DNA of 16,788 bases from an uncultured Burkholderiales bacterium (GTDB taxonomy: Bacteria; Pseudomonadota; Gammaproteobacteria; Burkholderiales; Burkholderiaceae_C), in contig CAIYFE010000174.1 of assembly GCA_903925445.1 (NCBI GenBank), positions 1 through 16,788 on the forward strand. Direction: 5' to 3'. Below the pieces are notes generated by a model that was given only the letters and a program-made list of their open reading frames with translations, made no database searches and was not told where the DNA came from. Both the position numbers and the translations under genes were made by a program. Within the stretch, counting starts at the first letter, position 1, and each line of letters begins with the position of its first letter. Positions 6,037 to 13,870 of this stretch are shown in pieces.

Positions 6037-7200
6037 TCAAGCCAATTCGCGCATGGCACTGATCAAATCGGCTTTGCCTTCAAACCCAATGCCGGGCAAA
6101 ACGGGTAAATCGACGTAGCCGTTGGAGACTTTCACGCCATCTGGAAATCCGCCGTAGGGTTGGAACAAATCGGGGTAGCTTTCGTTGCCGCCCAACCCCA
6201 ACCCTGCCGCGATGGCCAAAGACATTTGATGCCCACCGTGCGGAATGCAGCGTTTGGGTGACCAGCCATAGGTTTTGAGCATTGCCAAAGTGCGCAAATA
6301 CTCCACCAAGCCATAGCTCAACGCACAATCAAATTGCAACCAATCGCGATCAGGACGCATGCCGCCGTGACGAATCAAGTTGCGCGCGTCTTGCATGGAA
6401 AAAAGATTTTCGCCCGTGGCCATCGACCCTTGGTAGACCTCGCCCAAGGCCGCTTGTAATTCGAAGTCCAGCGGATCGCCTGCCTCCTCGTACCAGAACA
6501 AGGGATACTGCGACATGGCTTTGCCGTAGGCCACTGCGGTGGGCAAATCAAAGCGACCATTGGCATCGACGGCCAATTGCTGACCAGGGCCCAATATTTT
6601 GAGAACCGACTCAATGCGTTCGCAATCTTGTGCCAGCGATGCGCCGCCAATTTTCATTTTCACCACCGAGTAGCCGCGATCAAGGTAGCTGCTCATTTCG
6701 CTTTTGAGTTGCTCCAATCCCTTGCCGGGATAGTAGTAGCCGCCTGCGGCGTACACAAATACTTTGGGGTTGGCTTTGCCATCGCCGTATTCGTCCGCCA
6801 GCAATTGGTACAAGGGCTTTTCTGCAATCTTGGCCACGGCATCCCACACCGCCATGTCGATGGTGCCTACTGCAACCGATCGCTCGCCATGTCCACCGGG
6901 TTTTTCGTTGGTCATCATGCAAGCCCAAATTTTGTGAGGATCTAAATTTGTTCCCGCTTCGTTCAGCAGGCTCTGTGGCGAGGCCTCCAAAATGCGCGGC
7001 AAGAAGCGCTCACGAATCAAGCCGCCTTGTCCATAACGACCGTTTGAATTGAAGCCATAGCCCACCACGGGTTTGCCATCGCGAATGACATCGGTGACCA
7101 CAGCCACCAAGCTGAGCGTCATTTTCGAAAAGTCGATGTAGGCATTGCGAATGTCTGATCGGGTGAAGCGCGTTGATTCAAGAATGTTGACGATTTTCAT
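6037..7200 (-). CDS. tarD: D-tartrate dehydratase-like enolase superfamily enzyme
   Basis: A 387-residue mandelate racemase/muconate-lactonizing subgroup enzyme whose sequence I recognise as very close to the characterised D(-)-tartrate dehydratase of Bradyrhizobium, which converts D-tartrate to oxaloacetate. Shared hallmarks include IRNAYIDF, GYGFNSNGRYGQGG, NEKPGGHGERSVAVGTIDMA and FVYAAGGYYYPGKG. The catalytic parts are visible: Lys181 and Lys183 in VVKMKIGG, metal ligands Asp212 (VDANGR), Glu238 (WYEE) and Glu264 (TGEN), and the Asp291/His321 pair (QFDCALS, IPHGGHQ). By recall this register is one residue off the Bradyrhizobium enzyme. The start follows the dehydrogenase stop by nine bases without a clear ribosome site. 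It is the last gene of a four-gene minus-strand operon. The substrate could be another diacid sugar, but the match is detailed enough to favour D-tartrate. Confidence 0.88.
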   Translation of the reverse strand: MKIVNILESTRFTRSDIRNAYIDFSKMTLSLVAVVTDVIRDGKPVVGYGFNSNGRYGQGGLIRERFLPRILEASPQSLLNEAGTNLDPHKIWACMMTNEKPGGHGERSVAVGTIDMAVWDAVAKIAEKPLYQLLADEYGDGKANPKVFVYAAGGYYYPGKGLEQLKSEMSSYLDRGYSVVKMKIGGASLAQDCERIESVLKILGPGQQLAVDANGRFDLPTAVAYGKAMSQYPLFWYEEAGDPLDFELQAALGEVYQGSMATGENLFSMQDARNLIRHGGMRPDRDWLQFDCALSYGLVEYLRTLAMLKTYGWSPKRCIPHGGHQMSLAIAAGLGLGGNESYPDLFQPYGGFPDGVKVSNGYVDLPVLPGIGFEGKADLISAMRELA

Positions 7201-7209
7201 GATTGGATT

Positions 7210-7908
7210 TCAATGGTGCAGCGACGAGCCGCCGCAAATGGTGATTTCTTGTCCGGTGATGGCCGCCGCAGAGGGCGACAACAGGTAAGTCACTAAGTCA
7301 GCAATTTCTTGCGGCTGGATCAGTCGCCCAATCGGCGGCAAGCGTGGCTGACTGCCCTCGCGTTGAGGGTCTCTGAGCATGGCTGTTTGCGTCGCAGCGG
7401 GCGATACCACGTTGACCGTGACGCCAGCCGGTGCCACTTCTGCCGCCCAACTTTTGGCCATCGCCACCAGCGCTGCTTTGGTGGCCGCGTATTGCCCGCG
7501 ACCCGGCAAACCTTGGGAGACACGGCTACCTATGAACACCATGCGCCCTTGGTGTTGCTCGAGCATGTGGGGCAACAAAGCATTGCCAATCACAGCGGCA
7601 GCTTGGTCATGCAGTCGCCACATGGTTTGTGCGCCTTCATGGTCGAGTTGGCCCAACTTGCCAACGCGCATGACCCCTGCAGCATGCACAAAACCGTAGG
7701 CGTTGACGTTGCTCAGGGTGCGTTCAACAGCTTGTACATCGGTCAAATCAAGGATGTGGTGTTGGTAGGCCGCATGGTTCAAAGACGGTTGCGCCACATC
7801 CAAACCCAACACCTGCCAGCCCATCGACAGCAAATGTTTGGCGATGCTCAGTCCAATGCCTGAACTGGCCCCGGTGACAACCACCAAGGACTGGGCGTTA
7901 TTCAACAC
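7210..7908 (-). CDS. Short-chain dehydrogenase/reductase (SDR), NAD-type
   Basis: A 232-residue classical SDR oxidoreductase, cytoplasmic. The Rossmann glycine motif TGASSGIG is at residues 12–19. Asp37 at the end of the second strand favours NAD(H) over NADP(H). The NNAG-like motif appears as HAAG (75–78). The catalytic set is Ser128, Tyr140 and Lys144 in the Y-A-A-T-K motif, and the C-terminal ITGQEITICGG matches the family's closing segment. Its ATG overlaps the upstream Bug gene by 11 bases, so the two are probably co-translated. Next to a tartrate dehydratase it may oxidise a hydroxy acid or reduce a product of the same pathway, but SDRs are too diverse for a substrate call. Family certain, reaction unknown. 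Confidence 0.92.
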   Translation of the reverse strand: MLNNAQSLVVVTGASSGIGLSIAKHLLSMGWQVLGLDVAQPSLNHAAYQHHILDLTDVQAVERTLSNVNAYGFVHAAGVMRVGKLGQLDHEGAQTMWRLHDQAAAVIGNALLPHMLEQHQGRMVFIGSRVSQGLPGRGQYAATKAALVAMAKSWAAEVAPAGVTVNVVSPAATQTAMLRDPQREGSQPRLPPIGRLIQPQEIADLVTYLLSPSAAAITGQEITICGGSSLHH

Positions 7909-8863
7909 GGATGTTTCCTTCGGTGATGATTTTTTGCGATTTGCCCATGTCCTCGCGTTGGAATTTCACAAAATCCGCCACGCTGCCGGGCGACAAAATC
8001 AAGCCTTGTTGGGTTAATTTTTCGTGCATGTCGGTGGCCAAGGCTTTGTTCACTTCGGCGTTGAGTTTTTGCTTCACATCCTCAGGCAACTTGGCGGGTG
8101 CCCACAAGCCGTACCAGCTGTAAAACTCGTAACCCGGCAAGGTTTCAGCCACGGTTGGCACATCCGGCAAGTTAGGCGTGCGTGTGCTGGAGGTCACAGC
8201 AATCACCCGCAACATGCCGCTCTTGTGGTATTGCAAAGATCCCAAAATCGGATCGATGAAACCTGCAATTTGACCCCCGATCAAATCTTGAAAGGCTGGC
8301 GCCGTGCCTTTGTAAGGCACGACGGTGTATTGAATATTGGCCGAGCGTTTGAGCAGCTCCGTTGCCAAATGCCCAGCCGATCCGATGGAGCCCGTGGCAA
8401 ACGTTGCTTTGCCTTGTTCGGTTTTTGCATAAGCAATCAAGGACTTGATGTCCGTGACCGGCAAGCTCTTGTTGATGGCAACCGACAGCGGTGCTTTGGC
8501 AACCAAGGCAATGGGCGCAAAGTCTTTTTCTACCGAGTAAGGCACTTGTTTCATCGTCATCGGAGCCGATGTGAAGGTCGAGGCATTGAACAACAAGGTG
8601 TAACCATCGGCGGGTGCTTTGGCCACGATGTCTGCACCGATGATGCCGTTGCCGCCGGGTTTGTTTTCGATGACAAACGGCTGGCCCAATTGATCGCTCA
8701 GTTTTTGCGCCAACATGCGCCCCACCGAATCCAGCGTTCCCCCAGGTGGAAATGGAATGATCACCCGCACCGCTCGGTTGGGGTAAGTTTGTGCAAATGA
8801 CGCGCAGACTGTGAAAGCGCTCACCAGCACAAGGCCTATTTTTTGTAATAAATATTTTTTCAT
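7898..8863 (-). CDS. Bug/TctC-type substrate-binding protein of the tartrate-like operon
   Basis: A 321-residue periplasmic Bug protein. The signal peptide is clear: KKYLLQK, then a hydrophobic core, probable cut after ASFA before QTYPNR. The mature N-terminus is canonical: YPNRAVRVIIPFPPGGTLD carries the ligand-binding loop, followed by GQPFVIENKPGGNGIIG and DGYTLLFN. Later blocks are YKGTAPAFQDLIGGQI and PNLPDVPTVAE, then a C-terminal helix-rich part. It is second in the operon, 24 bases after the lyase, with CAGGAGACAC seven bases before ATG. No TctA or TctB gene is nearby, so it must share membrane components encoded elsewhere. By context the ligand should be the substrate of the operon, possibly tartrate or a related hydroxy diacid. 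Confidence 0.94.
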   Translation of the reverse strand: MKKYLLQKIGLVLVSAFTVCASFAQTYPNRAVRVIIPFPPGGTLDSVGRMLAQKLSDQLGQPFVIENKPGGNGIIGADIVAKAPADGYTLLFNASTFTSAPMTMKQVPYSVEKDFAPIALVAKAPLSVAINKSLPVTDIKSLIAYAKTEQGKATFATGSIGSAGHLATELLKRSANIQYTVVPYKGTAPAFQDLIGGQIAGFIDPILGSLQYHKSGMLRVIAVTSSTRTPNLPDVPTVAETLPGYEFYSWYGLWAPAKLPEDVKQKLNAEVNKALATDMHEKLTQQGLILSPGSVADFVKFQREDMGKSQKIITEGNIRVE

Positions 8864-8871
8864 CGTTGTGT

Positions 8872-8876
8872 CTCCT
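8872..8876 (-). promoter_or_regulatory. Ribosome binding site of the second Bug gene
   Basis: AGGAG on the minus strand inside CAGGAGACAC, identical over ten bases to the leader of the other Bug gene. It fixes the start at 8863. Confidence 0.75.
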
Positions 8877-8887
8877 GGGTGTTGGAA

Positions 8888-9826
8888 TTAACGCTTGAGC
8901 AAATTAGCTTGTGCAACCGCAGCGCGCAATGCCGCCATTTCTTGGGCATTGGGGGCTTCTGTGGGTGGACGCACGGTGTGGTTGTCAAGCACGCCCGCCA
9001 AATACATGCCGGCTTTCATGCGCGCATGGGCTTCGCCTGTGGGCTCACCGCCGCCATATACCGCGTCTTTGAGCGGCGTGATGACAGCTTGGATTTTCAT
9101 GGCTTGGTTCAAATCGCCAGCTTTCACGGCATTCCACAAATCAATGATCAATTGCGGAATGAAGGTGGCAAATCCGACCAAAGCACCGTCGACGCCTTGC
9201 ACCATGGACGCCAGCAAATACTCGTCATGACAGGTCAAGATGGCTTTGCTGGCGTCGGCTTCGCGAATGGCTTTGATATCGCGCGCGTATTTGTTCATGT
9301 CGCGCTGGCCTACTTTGAAAGCTTGCAAATAGGGAAGTTGAGCCAAATCGGCCAACAGTTGCGAAGAATACGCCGCCCGCGTCCAAGCAGGGTAGACGTG
9401 ACAAACCAAATCCAAATCGGGCACAGCTTGGTGAATCGCCTCAAAGTACTGCAACGCATGGCTGTGCGTGCAGCCAAAGCGCAACCAATGATGCGGCGGC
9501 ATGACATCCAGCGCCACAGCACCTGCTGCTTTGGCGGCTTTGGCATGTTCGGCTGCATCCAACAAGCCCTCGCACACGATGGAAGAAATCACCGGCATCT
9601 TCCCCTTGAGTTCATCGGCCACGATGCGCGTGACCTCTGCGCGCTCTTGCGGTGTGAGCGAAAACACTTCGCCCGTGTGGCCATTGGTCATCACCGCCAC
9701 AACGCCATCGTGCCCGGCCAACCACGACGCGAGCTGCCTGAGCGCTTTTTCATCGATGCGATGATCTGGCGTAAAGGGACATGAAATTGCTGGAATGATG
9801 CCGCGATAATTTTTGATGTTTGCCAT
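8888..9826 (-). CDS. Dihydrodipicolinate synthase / N-acetylneuraminate lyase family protein
   Basis: A 312-residue (beta/alpha)8 class I aldolase or dehydratase of the DHDPS/NAL family, which acts on 2-keto acids through a lysine Schiff base. Visible motifs are the N-terminal IIPAISCPFTPDHRID, the G-x-x-G-E pyruvate-binding loop in TNGHTGEVFSLT (about residues 47–58), GAVALDVMPPHHW, and CHVYPAW with Tyr145. The probable Schiff-base Lys171 is in LQAFKVGQ. The usual Y-N-x-P motif is altered to V-Y-P-A-W, so it is unlikely to be the lysine-pathway DapA. It is the first gene of the operon, divergent from the LysR regulator, and has only a weak GAAAG-like ribosome site. Family is secure. A sugar-acid lyase or dehydratase function is inferred from the company it keeps. 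Confidence 0.9.
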   Translation of the reverse strand: MANIKNYRGIIPAISCPFTPDHRIDEKALRQLASWLAGHDGVVAVMTNGHTGEVFSLTPQERAEVTRIVADELKGKMPVISSIVCEGLLDAAEHAKAAKAAGAVALDVMPPHHWLRFGCTHSHALQYFEAIHQAVPDLDLVCHVYPAWTRAAYSSQLLADLAQLPYLQAFKVGQRDMNKYARDIKAIREADASKAILTCHDEYLLASMVQGVDGALVGFATFIPQLIIDLWNAVKAGDLNQAMKIQAVITPLKDAVYGGGEPTGEAHARMKAGMYLAGVLDNHTVRPPTEAPNAQEMAALRAAVAQANLLKR

Positions 9827-9904
9827 ACCGATCTTTCGTCAGGTCAGGGTTGAAAGGTGGGTATGGTGGATGGCGAGCGGCTGAGCGTCCAATACTAAAA
9901 TCGC
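9827..9904. promoter_or_regulatory. Divergent LysR/operon intergenic control region
   Basis: This 78-base gap must hold promoters for both directions. It is rich in GGT/GGA triplets and contains a short tandem TCAGG-TCAGG at about 9839–9848. I could not assign -35/-10 pairs or a clear LysR dyad with confidence. Confidence 0.35.
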
Positions 9905-10891
9905 ATGAAACTATGCACACACTCGATGGGTCCAGGCAATAAACCTTTAGATTTAGACTGGTTAGAGGACTTCATCACGCTGTCCGAAACTGGCAATTTC
10001 TCGCGTGCGGCACAAGCACGCGCCATTGCTCAGCCTGCTTTCAGTCGACACATCAAGTCCTTGGAAGAGTGGGTCGGCGTCGACCTGATAGACCGCACCG
10101 CCCATCCCGTCGAGCTGACCGCAGCTGGCAAAAAATTCAAGCCACTGATAGAAGCCATCGTGGCCAATTTAGAAGCTGCACGCATCAAAGCCAAAGCAGC
10201 ACACGACCAAGACTTTGCCAGCTTGCGGTTTGCAACCACCCATGCTTTGTCGCTGACTTTCTTTCCGCGCTGGCTGGCTTCGCTTGAAAACCACCTCAGA
10301 CTGGGCCCTGTACAAACCATGTCGGACAGTTTTCAGGCCTGCGAAGATTTGATGACCCAACGCAAAGTGCAGTTTTTGCTTTGTTATGGGCACCCGCAAA
10401 CTCGCACCAAATTGGATGAAGGCGATTTCCCCTTGGTCAGCTTGGGCAGCGACACGCTGCTGCCAGTCACTGCGCTTACGCCTCAGGGGCAGCCGCTCTA
10501 CTCGATTGAGTCGTCCAGCGTTTTGCCGGTTCTGGAGTACAGCGACGCATCGGGCCTAGGTCGAATCCTCAAAACCACGCTGCGGCATTTGTACTCAGAC
10601 AGCGCACAAACCAAGTCGGGCAACACAATTTCTGTGGTGTTCACAGCACCCAACGCGTTTTTGTTAAAAACCATGGCGCTGGAAGGACGCGGCGTGGCCT
10701 GGTTGCCCGAGTCCTTGATCAGCACAGAATTGGCAAATGGCAAATTGGTTCATGCGGGCTCATCGGCTTGGCAAGTGCCCGTGGACATTCGCTTGTACCG
10801 ACAAACTTCTGAAATGAGTCACGCTGCGGAAGACATTTGGAAGGCGACAGGCCATCAAGTTTTCGCACCAAGTCAACCCAGCATCACCTAG
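9905..10891 (+). CDS. LysR family transcriptional regulator
   Basis: A 328-residue LysR-type regulator. The helix-turn-helix lies at about residues 15–75: LDLDWLEDFITLSETGNFSRAA, then QARAIAQPAFSRHIKSLEEWVG and IDRTAHPVELTAAGKKF. This is followed by the linker helix and a periplasmic-binding-protein-like effector domain (SLRFATTHALSL, FLLCYGHP, AFLLKTMALEGRGVAWLPESL). It is transcribed divergently from the lyase–Bug–SDR–dehydratase operon across 78 bases, the classical arrangement for a LysR activator responding to a pathway intermediate. ATG 9905 lacks a Shine–Dalgarno; an ATG at 9926 (MGPGNKPLDLDW) is an alternative start. I did not find a convincing T-N11-A dyad in the gap. Confidence 0.93.
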   Translation: MKLCTHSMGPGNKPLDLDWLEDFITLSETGNFSRAAQARAIAQPAFSRHIKSLEEWVGVDLIDRTAHPVELTAAGKKFKPLIEAIVANLEAARIKAKAAHDQDFASLRFATTHALSLTFFPRWLASLENHLRLGPVQTMSDSFQACEDLMTQRKVQFLLCYGHPQTRTKLDEGDFPLVSLGSDTLLPVTALTPQGQPLYSIESSSVLPVLEYSDASGLGRILKTTLRHLYSDSAQTKSGNTISVVFTAPNAFLLKTMALEGRGVAWLPESLISTELANGKLVHAGSSAWQVPVDIRLYRQTSEMSHAAEDIWKATGHQVFAPSQPSIT

Positions 10892-10949
10892 ATTTTTAGC
10901 GCTCTAGCAACCTCAGCGCTTGTACTGAAGCTCATCATGCGCTTCACTA

Positions 10950-10969
10950 AAATCAGGGTTTGCTGATTT
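10950..10969 (+). other. Stem-loop upstream of the DUF2721 gene
   Basis: AAATCAG (10950–10956) and CTGATTT (10963–10969) are perfect 7-base inverted arms around GGTTTG. The hairpin lies 16 bases before the ATG, just upstream of the AAGG ribosome site. It may be an operator or an RNA structure affecting translation; no T tract follows, so it is not a typical terminator. Confidence 0.35.
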
Positions 10970-10985
10970 CAAATAAGGTTTCGCC

Positions 10986-11462
10986 ATGGACATGACGATC
11001 ATTTCAGAGGCGATTCGCCTTGCCACTGCTCCCGTTTTCTTGCTCACGGGGGTTGCGGGCATCTTGAACGTCTTGGGCAATCGCCTGGGTCGCGTGATTG
11101 ACCGCGCTCGGCGCGTGCAGTCTTTGTTGGAAGACTCCAGCGACAGCCGTGGCATCGCATCCGATCGCATTCAACGCTACCAAGAGGAATTGGTGTCGCT
11201 CCAACATCGTCAAGTCATCATCAACTGTGCAACGGCTTTTTTGGTCTTGTCGGCTGCCTTGATTGCGGTCACCGTGATTGGTTTGTTTTTCTCAGCCAGC
11301 AACGAGCTGGGCAAACTGCATTTTTCCAACTGGGTGCCCATCACTTTCATTGGCAGCTTTTTGTCCTTGGTCAGCGCCTGCGTGCTGTACTTGGTTGAAA
11401 TTTTGTACGCCTCCAACACAATTGTGTTTGAGCCTGTGGCATCCAACGACGAGATCGCGTGA
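10986..11462 (+). CDS. DUF2721 family membrane protein
   Basis: A 158-residue integral membrane protein matching the uncharacterised DUF2721 family. The family's N-terminal pattern is visible: AIRLATAPVFLLTGVAGILNVLGNRLGRVIDRARRV, a first membrane segment followed by an arginine-rich amphipathic helix. A charged cytoplasmic stretch follows (about 45–75, with YQEELVSLQHRQ). Two further membrane segments lie at about 78–102 (INCATAFLVLSAALIAVTVIGLFF) and 116–141 (WVPITFIGSFLSLVSACVLYLVEIL). AAGG lies seven bases before the ATG; a second ATG two codons on is possible. The stop overlaps the next gene's GTG by four bases. No function is known for the family, and none is proposed. Confidence 0.85.
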   Translation: MDMTIISEAIRLATAPVFLLTGVAGILNVLGNRLGRVIDRARRVQSLLEDSSDSRGIASDRIQRYQEELVSLQHRQVIINCATAFLVLSAALIAVTVIGLFFSASNELGKLHFSNWVPITFIGSFLSLVSACVLYLVEILYASNTIVFEPVASNDEIA

Positions 11463-11851
11463 AGCTTGCCATTCGACACGCCGACGTTGATCGGCTGGAC
11501 ACATGGACACGCTATCGCAGCGGCATGTGCGACAGCTGCGTGGCCAACTGTTGCACCATGCCCGTTGAAGTCAAATTGCCCGACTTGGTGCGTTTGCAAC
11601 TTGTTGATGCGTTTGAAGCCGAGCACGAAACGCCCAAGCAAATTGCCAAACGCTTGAGCAAAGCAGGGCTGATCGATCACTTCAATTTCAAAAACAGCAT
11701 CTTCACCTTGGCGCGACGTGCCAGCGGCGACTGCCAATTTTTAGATGCAAAAACGAGACGCTGCACCGTCTACGAACTGCGGCCAAACACTTGCCGCTTG
11801 CACCCGCAAATTAGCCCCCGACCGGGGCACTGTCCTTATGCGGCTCAATGA
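11459..11851 (+). CDS. YkgJ-type cysteine cluster protein
   Basis: A 130-residue protein of the YkgJ/zinc-iron-chelating cluster family (CxxCxxxCC type). Eight cysteines are visible. The N-terminal group is C-x2-C-x3-C-C (Cys24, 27, 31 and 32, in MCDSCVANCC). A C-terminal group of four has spacing C-x9-C-x9-C-x12-C, beginning at GDC and including RRC, NTC and GHC, with the family phrase CTVYELRPNTCRLHP. The set could bind a metal or Fe-S centre; this is family knowledge, not shown here. The frame begins with GTG overlapping the DUF2721 stop (GTGA), implying coupled translation; the conserved part starts near residue 14 (LDTWTRYRSGMC). It is convergent with cysA across 25 bases. Confidence 0.87.
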   Translation: MKLAIRHADVDRLDTWTRYRSGMCDSCVANCCTMPVEVKLPDLVRLQLVDAFEAEHETPKQIAKRLSKAGLIDHFNFKNSIFTLARRASGDCQFLDAKTRRCTVYELRPNTCRLHPQISPRPGHCPYAAQ

Positions 11852-11876
11852 ATTGGATGAATGCCATTTTGTTGGA

Positions 11877-12965
11877 TCAGGATTCAACAAACACCCGTGC
11901 TTTGCGTGGGGTGAGCAAAAGTGAATCGCCTTGCGCGAAACCTTGCTCATAAAACTGATGAGCAGAAATTTGCGCTTCTATGATTTTTTCGCTCGAAGCA
12001 CTGGTTTGCCCCACAGCTTCTAACTCCAATCGCGCAATTGGCCCGACCACAATGGCGCGTATGAGATGCACATGCAACCCCGCATCACCTGGCACATAGC
12101 GCCGCACATCAAAATCATGTGGGCGCACATACGCAAATGCTTTGGCATCTTGCGCATCTTGGAATTCAGGGCTGGCAACGCTTAGCGTTTGCTCATTCAC
12201 GCCAATGTGCATTTCGCCTTCATGCGCACGTCCATGAAATAAGTTGACATCGCCTAAAAATCCATAAACAAACGCACTGGCAGGATGCTCCCAAACTTCT
12301 TGTGGAGAACCAATTTGCTCCACCTGCCCTTTGTTCATCACCACCACACGATCGGCAACTTCTAATGCTTCCTCTTGGTCGTGGGTCACGAAAATGGTGG
12401 TCACATTCAAGTCATCGTGCAAATGCCGCAACCAGCGACGCAGCTCCTTGCGCACTTTGGCATCCAAGGCGCCAAACGGCTCGTCCAACAGCAACACTTT
12501 GGGCTCCACTGCCAAAGCGCGTGCAAGTGCAATGCGTTGACGTTGCCCACCCGACAGTTGCGACGGATATCGATCAGCCAACCAATCCAGTTGCACCAAA
12601 TTCAAAAGATCATGGACTTTCTTTTTGATTTGCTCTTCGCTGGGGCGCTCGGCACGCGGTTTGACACGCAGGCCGAACGCGACGTTTTCAAACACTGTCA
12701 TATGCCGAAACAAGGCGTAATGCTGGAACACAAAACCAACTTGTCGCTCGCGCACGTGCACATGGGTGGTGTCTTCGCCACTGAAAAAAATAGTGCCACC
12801 GTCAGCATTCTCAAGTCCTGCAATGATGCGAAGCAACGTTGTCTTGCCGCACCCTGATGGCCCCAACAAGGCAATCAATTCGCCAGAATGGATATCCAGG
12901 CTCACATCGCCGAGCGCGGTAAAAGAACCAAACTGTTTGTGAATATTTCGTATTTCTATGCTCAT
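11877..12965 (-). CDS. cysA: Sulfate/thiosulfate ABC transporter ATP-binding protein
   Basis: The 362-residue ATPase that powers sulfate import at the inner face of the membrane. Walker A GPSGCGKT is at residues 35–42, the Q-loop at FVFQHYALF (Gln81), the signature LSGGQ at 137–141, Walker B LLLDEP at 158–163 and the H-loop His195 in THDQEEAL. After about residue 235 a regulatory C-terminal part begins (FLGDVNLFHGR, YVRPHDFDVRR), the conserved CysA form that separates it from other ABC importer ATPases. It follows cysW by 17 bases with a weak AGAG ribosome site, and is the last gene of the five-gene operon. The membrane and binding partners are all present upstream, so a complete transporter is encoded. 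Confidence 0.97.
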   Translation of the reverse strand: MSIEIRNIHKQFGSFTALGDVSLDIHSGELIALLGPSGCGKTTLLRIIAGLENADGGTIFFSGEDTTHVHVRERQVGFVFQHYALFRHMTVFENVAFGLRVKPRAERPSEEQIKKKVHDLLNLVQLDWLADRYPSQLSGGQRQRIALARALAVEPKVLLLDEPFGALDAKVRKELRRWLRHLHDDLNVTTIFVTHDQEEALEVADRVVVMNKGQVEQIGSPQEVWEHPASAFVYGFLGDVNLFHGRAHEGEMHIGVNEQTLSVASPEFQDAQDAKAFAYVRPHDFDVRRYVPGDAGLHVHLIRAIVVGPIARLELEAVGQTSASSEKIIEAQISAHQFYEQGFAQGDSLLLTPRKARVFVES

Positions 12966-12982
12966 GGTGTTTACTCTTTAAT

Positions 12983-13870
12983 TCAGTGCGTCAACTCATT
13001 GTTGAACGACCAATGCGGCAGCTTGGGTGTTGCATGAACAGGCGCCGTCAATTCACGCGCGCTGCGCCACTCAACAAAGGACTTCAAAACCAAAGTCACC
13101 AAAGCCAACAACGCCAGGAGCGATGCCACCGCAAACGCAGCAGCCGATTGGTATTCGTTGTACAAAATTTCGACATGCAAAGGCATGGTGTTGGTCTGTC
13201 CGCGAATGTGTCCTGAAACAACAGAAACGGCACCAAATTCGCCCATGGCTCGGGCATTGCAAAGGATGACGCCATACATCAATCCCCATTTGATGTTGGG
13301 CAAGGTCACATGCCAAAAAGTCTGCCAACCCGTTGCGCCTAGCACCAAAGCAGCTTGTTCTTCATCGTTACCCTGAGCTTGCATCAAAGGAATCAACTCC
13401 CTTGCGATGAACGGAAAAGTCACGAAAACAGTTGCCAACACGATGCCCGGCACTGCAAAAACAATTTTGATGTCATGCGCTTGCAACCAAGGCCCCATCC
13501 AGCCTTGCGCACCAAACATCAAGACATAGATCAAACCTGCCACCACAGGAGACACAGAAAAAGGCAAATCAACCAAGGTTGTCAAAAAGGCCTTGCCTGT
13601 GAATTCGTACTTTGCAATTGCCCAAGCGGCCGCCACACCAAAAACCAGATTCAACGGCACAGCAATCAATGCGGTGATGAATGTCAATTGAATCGCAGAC
13701 CAAGCATCTGGCTCTTGCAAAGCTTGCCAATAAGCGTCAACACCTTTGCGCAAAGCTTCCGTAAAAACAGCCGCCAAAGGCAATAGCAAAAACAAGAACA
13801 TGAAAACCAACGCCAGCCCCACCAAGGTATAGCGCACCCATGCTGACTCTGTTGTGGTGTTTTGACTCAT
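12983..13870 (-). CDS. cysW: Sulfate ABC transporter permease CysW
   Basis: Inner-membrane permease, 295 residues, with about six membrane segments (for example YTLVGLALVFMFLFLLLPLA near the N-terminus and a last one in FAVASLLALLALVTLVL). The cytoplasmic coupling loop EEQAALVLGATGWQTFWHVTLP is the EAA-type motif that docks on CysA. LVDLPFSVSPVVAGLIYVLMFG and the NARAMGEFGAVSVVSG block are typical of CysW. I chose ATG 13870 because AGGAG lies seven bases upstream and its A-T-G overlaps the cysT stop (ATGA). A longer frame from 13900 would intrude 34 bases into cysT and has no conserved residues. Confidence 0.95.
   Translation of the reverse strand: MSQNTTTESAWVRYTLVGLALVFMFLFLLLPLAAVFTEALRKGVDAYWQALQEPDAWSAIQLTFITALIAVPLNLVFGVAAAWAIAKYEFTGKAFLTTLVDLPFSVSPVVAGLIYVLMFGAQGWMGPWLQAHDIKIVFAVPGIVLATVFVTFPFIARELIPLMQAQGNDEEQAALVLGATGWQTFWHVTLPNIKWGLMYGVILCNARAMGEFGAVSVVSGHIRGQTNTMPLHVEILYNEYQSAAAFAVASLLALLALVTLVLKSFVEWRSARELTAPVHATPKLPHWSFNNELTH

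Noticed and set aside
8024..8800. A 258-codon plus-strand open frame opposite the second Bug gene
   Set aside because: The minus-strand frame has a signal peptide and all Bug motifs; the plus-strand frame is low-information shadow sequence.
8879..9784. A 301-codon open frame on the plus strand, almost the full length of the lyase gene
   Set aside because: It is antisense to a clear DHDPS/NAL-family gene, has no recognisable domain or ribosome site, and its composition is that of a mirrored coding frame.
11868..11891. TTTGTTG/CAACAAA inverted repeat between the YkgJ-type gene and cysA
   Set aside because: The stem is short and AT-rich, lies partly in the cysA coding end, and has no T tract, so it is not a convincing terminator.
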